From: Solirubrobacterales bacterium
GTDB taxonomy: Bacteria; Actinomycetota; Thermoleophilia; Solirubrobacterales; Solirubrobacteraceae
DNA: 5,946 nucleotides
Assembly: GCA_025963955.1 (NCBI GenBank)
Contig: JAOPZU010000412.1
Coordinates: 1-5,946 of the forward strand
Direction: 5' to 3'
The position numbers and the translations under genes were made by a program. The notes below the pieces were generated by a model that saw only the letters and a program-made list of their open reading frames with translations, had not been told where the DNA came from and made no database searches. Positions 1-5,058 of this stretch are shown here, in pieces (the stretch's first letter is position 1; the number at the start of each line of letters is the position of its first letter).

Positions 1-1
1 G

Positions 2-2416
2 GTCCAGAGCTCCGTCGGCGGGCTCGCCAGAGCCTTGAAGAGGCAAGAGGCGCTCACGACGCTGGCGACGGCGGTCGCGGTTGGTCGGCCCGGCTCCGAG
101 ATCTGCCGTACCGCCTGCGACGCGGCGGTACAGGTCACAGGAGCGCGTGCGGCCTGGCTCTGCGCCGTCGAAGGCGAACACGTCCGCGTTCTGGCGGCCT
201 CGCGGTCCGAGTCACCGCTGCTACCAGCACCGGGGCAGCTGTACCAGCCGCCCGAGGACAGCGACATGATGCGCGCCCTGCGAGCCGGCGAGGTTGTGCT
301 GGTCGAGCCGGCGAGCGACGCTGCCGTACCCAGCCGCCTGTCGGGATTCGCACCCCCGTCCGGCTGCGTGGTTCCTGTGCTGCGCCACGGGTCGCTGTGG
401 GGGGTCCTGTGTGTCGCCGCGGCAGGTCCAGGACGCCTGGAGCTGCCCGCTGACGCGGTCGGCCAGGTCCGCGAGCTCTTGCAGCACGCGGATCTGTCGG
501 ACCTGTCTGACCCCAGCTCGTCGACCGGGACCGAACCTGCGGCGGCTCTTCCTGAAGAGCGGTCATACCTGTGGCAGCGCACGCTCGACTCGCTGACCCG
601 CCATGTCGCCATCCTCGACGGGCGCGGTGTCATCGTGGCCGTGAACGAGGCGTGGACGAGCTTCGCCTCCGCGAACTCAGGCAATGCCAGCACTGGTCTT
701 GGAGCCAACTACCTCAGCGTGTGCCGCGCGGCGATGGCAGCAGGAGTCGCCGAAGCAGCGGACGTGGTCCAAGGGCTGCACGAGCTGCTGGACGGACGGC
801 GGGAGCTGTTCGAGACGGAGTATGCGTGCCACGGCCCGGCGGAGCAGCGCTGGTTCGCGATGCGTGCCACGGCGATGGAGGAGCGCGGACAGCGCCACCT
901 CATCGTGCAACACGAGAACATCACCACGCGTCACAAGGCCGAAGTGCATGCGCGACGTCAGGCGCAGCTTCTCGACGAGATCGACGCAGCGGTGATCTGT
1001 ACCGACCTGGACGGCGTGGTGACGCTGTGGAACACTGCGGCGGAACGGCTGTACGGCTGGACCAGCGAGGAAGCGACCGGGTGCGCGATGACCGAGCTGG
1101 CTTCCGGGGCGGCTGATGCGCAGCTGATCGGCACCATGCTGGCAACGCTCCGTGAGCACGGCAGGTGGGAGGGTGAGAAGGAGGTACAGGACCGCCACGG
1201 ACGCGGCTTCACCTGTGGGATGCGCAACTCCCTGATCATCGACGGCGATGGCTCGCCGATCGGGGTGATCGGGATCTCGCTCGACATCACGGAGCGCAAG
1301 GTCCACGAGCGGAACCTGGAGGCGTCGCGCGACTACCTGCGAGCGATCACCTCGAGCATCACCGACGGGCTGCTCGCGCTGAACGACGACGGCTTGGTCA
1401 TCTACGGCAACGCAGCTGCGGTCAAGCTCCTGCGGCGCCCGGCCGAGACGCTGGTGGGCGCTCCCGTCGCAGCGGTGCTGGGTCTCAGGCCCAGCGAGGT
1501 GTCGGCGATCATCACGGCCGACACCCCGGTGCACATGGAAGAGGACTGCTTCAACCGCGCGGACGGCACGCGGCTTCCGGTGGCCTGGACTGCGTCCCCG
1601 TTGAAGGGGGGCCCGTACGGTGAGGGCCGCGTCCTGGTCTTCCGTGACATCACCGCCGATCAACATGAGCTGGCGCGCCGCGCCACGGAGACGGCGCGTG
1701 CGCGATGGGCGGCACGCCTCCGCGAGAGCGTCAGCGAGCAACGGTTCGAGCTCTTCGCCCAGCCCATCCTCAACCTCCGAACCCGGCGGGTGTCGGGCTC
1801 CGAGCTGCTGATCCGGATGCACGACGAGGACGGGACGCTCGTCTATCCGGATGCGTTCCTGCCCGCTGCTGAGAAACACGGCTTAATGAACATCATCGAC
1901 CGATGGGTCGTGCAGGAAGGGATCAAGCTCGCCGCCGGGGGAATGCCGGTTCACCTGAACCTCTCGGCGCAATCGATCGGCGATCCGGATGTGCTCGAAG
2001 AGCTTGAGCGGCGCCTGCGGCAGATGCCGGCCGCGATCGCGAACCTCACCCTGGAGCTGACGGAGACGGCTCTGACGATCGACTGGAAGGCGGCGACGCA
2101 CTTCTCGCGCGCCACGCGTGCCCTCGGCCTCCGGCTCGCGCTGGACGACTTCGGGACAGGCCACAACTCCTTCCGGAACTTCAAGCAGATCGCCGTCGAC
2201 GAGATCAAGATCGACAAGCAGTTCGTCCGGGATCTGCTGCAGGCGCCCGCCAGCGAGAGCGTCGTGAAGGCGGTCGTCAGCATGGCCGCTGACCTCAGGT
2301 TGCAGACCGTGGCCGAAGGTGTCGAGGACGCGCCCACGCTGGCGCGGCTTCGTGAGCTCGGCGTCGACCACGCTCAGGGCTACCACATCGGCCGTCCCGC
2401 CCCGATGCGCTTCTGA
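2..2416 (+). CDS. GAF-PAS-PAS-PAS-EAL sensor protein, probable cyclic-di-GMP phosphodiesterase (5' end probably outside window)
   Basis: Probable cytoplasmic signalling enzyme that hydrolyses cyclic-di-GMP under control of N-terminal sensor domains. Numbering from the TTG at 35: GAF-like domain about 8-150; PAS about 187-300 (VAILDGRGVIVAVNEAW); PAS about 309-425 (AVICTDLDGVVTLWNTAAE); PAS about 431-545; EAL domain about 556-790. EAL residues seen: E590 in SELL (the EAL position), N642 in LNLS, E674 and E677 in ELTE, D704-D705 in DDFGTG, K725 in KIDK, E761 in AEGVE and Q781 in QGYHIGRP. This is a full metal- and substrate-binding set, so an active enzyme is expected. No GGDEF domain and no membrane segment are visible. 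No start codon lies in frame between the left edge and TTG 35, TTG 35 has no ribosome binding site, and the upstream codons continue a helix-like reading (GLARALKRQEAL), so the real start, perhaps with another domain, is probably further left. The signals sensed cannot be read from the sequence. Confidence 0.93.
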   Translation, partial: VQSSVGGLARALKRQEALTTLATAVAVGRPGSEICRTACDAAVQVTGARAAWLCAVEGEHVRVLAASRSESPLLPAPGQLYQPPEDSDMMRALRAGEVVLVEPASDAAVPSRLSGFAPPSGCVVPVLRHGSLWGVLCVAAAGPGRLELPADAVGQVRELLQHADLSDLSDPSSSTGTEPAAALPEERSYLWQRTLDSLTRHVAILDGRGVIVAVNEAWTSFASANSGNASTGLGANYLSVCRAAMAAGVAEAADVVQGLHELLDGRRELFETEYACHGPAEQRWFAMRATAMEERGQRHLIVQHENITTRHKAEVHARRQAQLLDEIDAAVICTDLDGVVTLWNTAAERLYGWTSEEATGCAMTELASGAADAQLIGTMLATLREHGRWEGEKEVQDRHGRGFTCGMRNSLIIDGDGSPIGVIGISLDITERKVHERNLEASRDYLRAITSSITDGLLALNDDGLVIYGNAAAVKLLRRPAETLVGAPVAAVLGLRPSEVSAIITADTPVHMEEDCFNRADGTRLPVAWTASPLKGGPYGEGRVLVFRDITADQHELARRATETARARWAARLRESVSEQRFELFAQPILNLRTRRVSGSELLIRMHDEDGTLVYPDAFLPAAEKHGLMNIIDRWVVQEGIKLAAGGMPVHLNLSAQSIGDPDVLEELERRLRQMPAAIANLTLELTETALTIDWKAATHFSRATRALGLRLALDDFGTGHNSFRNFKQIAVDEIKIDKQFVRDLLQAPASESVVKAVVSMAADLRLQTVAEGVEDAPTLARLRELGVDHAQGYHIGRPAPMRF

Positions 2417-2435
2417 AGCTTCGTCGACTTCCGCG

Positions 2436-2463
2436 CAGGCGGGTCCTCCGGGAGGGCAGCCTG
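2436..2463. terminator. possible bidirectional terminator hairpin between convergent genes
   Basis: Only 49 bases separate the stop codons of the EAL gene and the convergent GH10 gene. They contain an inverted repeat, CAGGC (2436-2440) against GCCTG (2459-2463), enclosing a second small stem, CCTC/GAGG. There is no T run on either side, so a classical intrinsic terminator is not shown. Position is the main argument. Confidence 0.3.
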
Positions 2464-2465
2464 GG

Positions 2466-3809
2466 CTATCCAGTTGGTGGGTCGCTCCCGGCGGGGGTGG
2501 GGTTGGACTCGATGGAGTTGCCGCTGGCTGGGCCGGTGGTGACTGCGATCGCGGGCGGGGTGGCCGGCGTCGGTGCGCAGGCGTCGGTACCTGGGTCGGC
2601 GGTGGTGGGCCAGGGGTGGCTGAGGCGGCAGCGCACTTCGGAGTAGGTGCTCGAGGGCGCGCCGGCGACGCGCTTGGCGGTGAACAGGCCGTTGTCCAGG
2701 GCCGACTGGTCGAAGAGCGTGGCGTGCTGGGGGAGCGTCCTCCAGGAGTACGCGTCGGCGACGCCCCAGACCGTGACGCCGGTGCAGTTGGGGGATTGGC
2801 GGCAGGCGTCGGCGACGGCGTCGTAGGTCTCGCGCTGCTTGGCACCGGCAGCGGTCTCGGATACCGGGGTCAGCGCGTCGAGTTCGGTGACCTCAACGCG
2901 GAGCTTCAGCTCGGCGAAGTCGGCCATGACTCTCACGATCTCTTTCGCGGCGGGGTAGCTGCCGTCTGCGCCGGCGTGCATCTCGAGTCCGATGCCGTCG
3001 AGCGGGACACCGCGCCGGACGAAGTCGCGGGCCAGGGCGAGCACCGCGTCGTGGCGGGGGCCGGGGGTGTCGGCGTTGAACTCGTTGAGGAACAGGACGG
3101 CCGCGGGGTCCTGATCGTGGGCGGTGCGGAAGGCCTGCTCGATCCAGTCGTTCCCGATGACGCGCTGGTAGACGTTCTGGTCGCGCGTCCCGCTGCCGGT
3201 GAACGGCTCGTTGACGACGTCCCACTCGTCGATGACGCCTGACGCCACGCTCTGGAAGTGGCTGATCTCGGTGCGAATGTGCTTCTGCATCGCGGCCAGC
3301 AGGGTGTTGCGTGACCACGGGATGAGGAGCGGCTTGTCGATCCACCCCGGGTTGGCCGCTGCGTAGACCAGCGCATGGCCACGCACGTGCTTGTGTGCGG
3401 CGCGCGCCAGACCGACGATCTTGTCGGCGACGCTGAAGTCGAACTGGCCCTGCTTCGGCTCCGTCCACAGGGCCTTGAGCTCGTTCTCCGGCGTCAAGCG
3501 GTCGAAGTACCTGGTCCACGTGTCACGGTAGGGCTTGGTCAGCGACGGGCCTGCGGGCCGGTACTGACACGCCAGGCCCACGGTGCCCGTGTACGCGTCA
3601 TCGGCGCACGCGTACCAGACCGCGGCGCCGAGGTCGACCGTGGTTCGCGGCGGGATCAACTTCGGCGGAACGGGCACCGGAGTCGACGGCGCGCTTGCCG
3701 TGCTTCCGGTCAAGCCGGAAAGATCCAGGCCGGCGGCAGACGCGGACGGCAACGGAGCCACCAGGATCATCGCCGCGAGTCCCCCAAGCATTCCCGCGCG
3801 CGATCGCAT
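2466..3809 (-). CDS. secreted GH10 family glycoside hydrolase (endo-1,4-beta-xylanase-like)
   Basis: Probable extracellular retaining hydrolase of xylan-type polysaccharides, 447 aa. A Sec signal peptide is clear: MRSR, a hydrophobic stretch to about residue 20, and a SASA-type cleavage site near 25. A Pro/Thr-rich linker follows, then a GH10 barrel at about 60-385. Family landmarks: ENELK (108-112), RGH (H145), WDVVNEP with acid/base E201, [17 protein letters not shown] with nucleophile E309, and [12 protein letters not shown] (W348, W356). C336 and C342 match the usual GH10 disulfide just before that block. Odd points: the usual GHTLVWHSQ block reads GHALVYAAA (Y149, A150, A152), and the conserved Gln two residues before H278 is E276. 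A Cys-containing Pro/Thr tail (386-447) replaces any carbohydrate-binding module. An in-frame ATG at 3830 would add seven residues (MVDYRPT); I prefer 3809 because the promoter fits a leaderless start there and the signal peptide is then standard. Substrate could differ from xylan. Confidence 0.92.
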   Translation of the reverse strand: MRSRAGMLGGLAAMILVAPLPSASAAGLDLSGLTGSTASAPSTPVPVPPKLIPPRTTVDLGAAVWYACADDAYTGTVGLACQYRPAGPSLTKPYRDTWTRYFDRLTPENELKALWTEPKQGQFDFSVADKIVGLARAAHKHVRGHALVYAAANPGWIDKPLLIPWSRNTLLAAMQKHIRTEISHFQSVASGVIDEWDVVNEPFTGSGTRDQNVYQRVIGNDWIEQAFRTAHDQDPAAVLFLNEFNADTPGPRHDAVLALARDFVRRGVPLDGIGLEMHAGADGSYPAAKEIVRVMADFAELKLRVEVTELDALTPVSETAAGAKQRETYDAVADACRQSPNCTGVTVWGVADAYSWRTLPQHATLFDQSALDNGLFTAKRVAGAPSSTYSEVRCRLSHPWPTTADPGTDACAPTPATPPAIAVTTGPASGNSIESNPTPAGSDPPTG

Positions 3810-3815
3810 AGTAGG

Positions 3816-3844
3816 ACGATAGTCAACCATTTGGGGCAGCACAA
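3816..3844 (-). promoter_or_regulatory. predicted promoter of the GH10 gene (leaderless)
   Basis: Read on the minus strand, TTGTGC (3844-3839) is followed after exactly 17 bases by TATCGT (3821-3816), and then six bases later by the ATG at 3809. The -10 matches the actinobacterial TANNNT pattern, and its spacing places the first transcribed base at or within a base or two of the A of the ATG. No Shine-Dalgarno sequence precedes either candidate ATG, which agrees with a leaderless transcript. The -35 matches only TTG of the consensus. Confidence 0.4.
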
Positions 3845-3907
3845 GGAGGAGACCCGGTCGGCGCCACCGGCGGCTCGACGCCGTGCGCCGTCCCGCCCCA
3901 CGGACCC

Positions 3908-3913
3908 TAGGAT
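3908..3913 (+). promoter_or_regulatory. possible -10 element (TAGGAT), or weak ribosome binding site, of the acyltransferase gene
   Basis: TAGGAT fits the TANNNT -10 pattern and ends seven bases before the ATG at 3921, the spacing expected for a leaderless transcript. No good -35 is seen at the right distance. The same bases contain AGGA (3909-3912), eight bases before the ATG, which could instead be a weak Shine-Dalgarno sequence. The two readings cannot be separated from sequence alone. Confidence 0.3.
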
Positions 3914-3920
3914 CCACCCG

Positions 3921-4508
3921 ATGAGCCTGAGCGCGCGATGGTCCTCGTTCCGCGAGAGCCGGCTGTGCGTGGGTGCCGTCCGCGTCCACCCGCAGATGCG
4001 CGTGCGCCGGCACGGCGACGGGGCGCTGGAGGTGGCAGAGCGGCTTGAGCTCGGGATCCAGTGGGACGGCATCCCGTTCCATCCCGGTCACGTGTGGGTC
4101 GCGGGTCGTCTGGTCGCCCGCGACTTCCGCATCTTCAACGGCGCTCAGGTGGGGGTCAACGCGGGGGCGGAGCTCATCTTGGGCAGCGGCTACGCCAACG
4201 TCGGCCTGTCGCTGGCGTGCTTCGAACGCATCGAGATCGGGGAGGGTGCGGCCATCGGCGAGCAGGTCATGATCCGCGACAGCGACAACCACCAGATCCT
4301 GGGAAGCGGGCCTGCGACCGCACCCATCGTCGTCGGCGACCTCGTCTGGATCGGCGCGCGCGCCACCATCCTGAAGGGGGTGACCATCGGCGACGGCGCG
4401 GTCGTGGCGGCCGGCGCCGTGGTCAACCGTGACGTCCCGGCCGGAGCGCTGGTCGCTGGCGTCCCCGCGCGGGTCAAGCGCACGGACGTGCGATGGGACG
4501 ACCTCTGA
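3921..4508 (+). CDS. left-handed beta-helix (hexapeptide repeat) acyltransferase
   Basis: Probable cytoplasmic acetyl- or acyl-CoA-dependent O/N-acyltransferase of the WbbJ/NodL-like group (COG0110 type), 195 aa, a normal length for the group. Hexapeptide rungs ([LIV]-G-x-x-x-x) run from about residue 70 to 185: [52 protein letters not shown] and [14 protein letters not shown]. They close with the family-typical [17 protein letters not shown]. The loop RDSDNHQIL holds H124, at the position of the catalytic histidine in this family. These enzymes usually work as trimers and modify sugars of cell-surface or exported polysaccharides; the acceptor here is unknown. The ATG at 3921 is the only sensible start: the frame is open upstream but offers no start codon nearby and runs antisense through the GH10 gene. 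It is divergent from the GH10 gene, with 111 bases between the starts. Confidence 0.88.
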   Translation: MSLSARWSSFRESRLCVGAVRVHPQMRVRRHGDGALEVAERLELGIQWDGIPFHPGHVWVAGRLVARDFRIFNGAQVGVNAGAELILGSGYANVGLSLACFERIEIGEGAAIGEQVMIRDSDNHQILGSGPATAPIVVGDLVWIGARATILKGVTIGDGAVVAAGAVVNRDVPAGALVAGVPARVKRTDVRWDDL

Positions 4509-4510
4509 CG

Positions 4511-4688
4511 GCGGCGCTGGCCCGCGCTGAGCCACGGCGCCTGGACCAAGGGACGCTCTTCGAATGCGGTGGGCGTCAGGTGCGGGTACGGGCCCCGGAC
4601 GGCATTCACCTGAGCGCAGCCGGGGGAAGCCATCGCGGCCGCCTCCACCGAGGCCGTCATCGAGGGGGACGATCTCCTCGGACGCTGA
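4511..4688 (+). pseudogene. probable 3' remnant of an SGNH/GDSL-type hydrolase, frameshifted
   Basis: Starting directly after the acyltransferase stop, one frame reads ...LFECGGRQVRVRAPDGIHLSAAG up to the G run at 4622-4626. PDGIHLSAAG resembles the C-terminal block of SGNH hydrolases, where DxxH supplies catalytic Asp and His (here D at 4598 and H at 4607). After the run that frame becomes arginine-rich nonsense, but the next frame continues as EAIAAASTEAVIEGDDLLGR and stops at 4686-4688, the kind of closing helix expected after DxxH. Removing one G (five to four) joins the halves. No upstream part with the Ser and Gly/Asn blocks is present, since the acyltransferase gene occupies that space, so at most the last 60 or so residues remain. 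Some members of the SGNH fold are acetyl-xylan esterases, but no such role can be assigned here. The family call rests on a short motif. Confidence 0.45.
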
Positions 4689-4782
4689 ACGTCAACGCCC
4701 ACGTCGGCGCTCAGCGCGGGTCGCCGGGGTGGTGCGGATGTTGGTCCCGCGTGCGTTGCCTGCCGCCCCGCCGCAAAGGTGG

Positions 4783-4814
4783 TCGGCGGGCGCCAGGGCC
4801 ATGACGCCCGCCGA
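4783..4814. terminator. strong GC-rich hairpin, possible terminator after the acyltransferase/SGNH unit
   Basis: TCGGCGGGCG (4783-4792) and CGCCCGCCGA (4805-4814) form a perfect 10-base-pair stem with a 12-base loop. No T tract follows. The segment CGGCGGG (4784-4790) can pair instead with CCCGCCG (4767-4773), so two hairpins compete. A further imperfect repeat follows directly (4813-4823 with 4841-4851, one mismatch in eleven). Stem-only terminators are plausible in GC-rich actinobacteria, but this is a structural reading only. Confidence 0.35.
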
Positions 4815-4967
4815 GGCGGCGCCCATGGCCTTGGGCCGCCGGCGCCTCCTCAGATGACAACGCCCGGCGGGTCTCCGAGGTTGGTCGCTACGGGTGAGAA
4901 GTCAGAGGGATCACCGGCCGGTCCACGTCTCGTAAGAAGCCGGACAGAGGTTGCGTTCCGACCAGGT

Positions 4968-4994
4968 TTGAAGGCGACGGACTCCGGCTAGGTT
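4968..4994 (+). promoter_or_regulatory. weak candidate promoter for the gene at 5059
   Basis: TTGAAG (4968-4973) and TAGGTT (4989-4994) resemble -35 and -10 elements, but the spacer is only 15 bases. If used, transcription would begin near 5001 and leave a leader of roughly 58 bases containing the ribosome binding site at 5046. It also overlaps inverted repeats described under findings, so these bases may be transcribed leader instead. Confidence 0.22.
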
Positions 4995-5045
4995 GCCGTC
5001 AGCGCTGGTCAGGGGTCGTCGGCGTACGCATCGCTCATTCTCTAC

Positions 5046-5051
5046 AGGGAG
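5046..5051 (+). promoter_or_regulatory. ribosome binding site of the repeat protein gene
   Basis: AGGGAG lies seven bases before the ATG at 5059, good spacing for translation initiation. It fixes this start, which is also followed immediately by a clean signal peptide. Confidence 0.7.
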
Positions 5052-5058
5052 TCCTTCC

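Larger units (their letters stand above)
4689..5058. other. intergenic region without a convincing gene
   Basis: I examined both strands of these 370 bases. The open frames are short, arginine/proline/glycine-rich and lack ribosome binding sites, as expected by chance in GC-rich DNA. One example is an 18-codon frame from the ATG at 4801 to a stop at 4855-4857. The stretch holds several GC-rich inverted repeats (4767-4851), a perfect 10-base palindrome ACCGGCCGGT (4913-4922), and the leader of the secreted protein gene that starts at 5059. Confidence 0.6.

Noticed and set aside
677..1879. Minus-strand 400-codon open frame inside the EAL gene
   Set aside because: It is a shadow frame caused by high GC; the plus strand encodes clear PAS and EAL domains.
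2319..3242. Plus-strand 307-codon open frame, Gly/Val/Arg-rich
   Set aside because: It is antisense to well-supported GH10 coding sequence and overlaps the end of the EAL gene; it has no recognisable motif.
3375..3920. In-frame upstream extension of the acyltransferase frame on the plus strand
   Set aside because: It runs antisense through the GH10 coding region, and the hexapeptide family length fits the start at 3921.
3831..4535. In-frame upstream extension of the GH10 reading frame on the minus strand
   Set aside because: It lies antisense to the acyltransferase gene, is Arg/Asp/Pro-rich without domain features, and would bury the signal peptide in the middle of the protein.
4801..4857. 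Short open frame starting MTPAEAAPMALGRRR
   Set aside because: It is eighteen codons with no ribosome binding site and lies within the hairpin region.
4947..4964. tRNA T-arm-like sequence AGGTTGCGTTCCGACC
   Set aside because: No acceptor, D or anticodon arms are found around it, and the loop does not match TTCRANY.
4938..5058. Cyclic-di-GMP riboswitch upstream of the secreted repeat protein
   Set aside because: The bases CCGACCAGG and CCGGCTAGG resemble parts of the class I end, but the conserved core (GGCAAACC and GGGACGCAAAG-like stretches) is missing.
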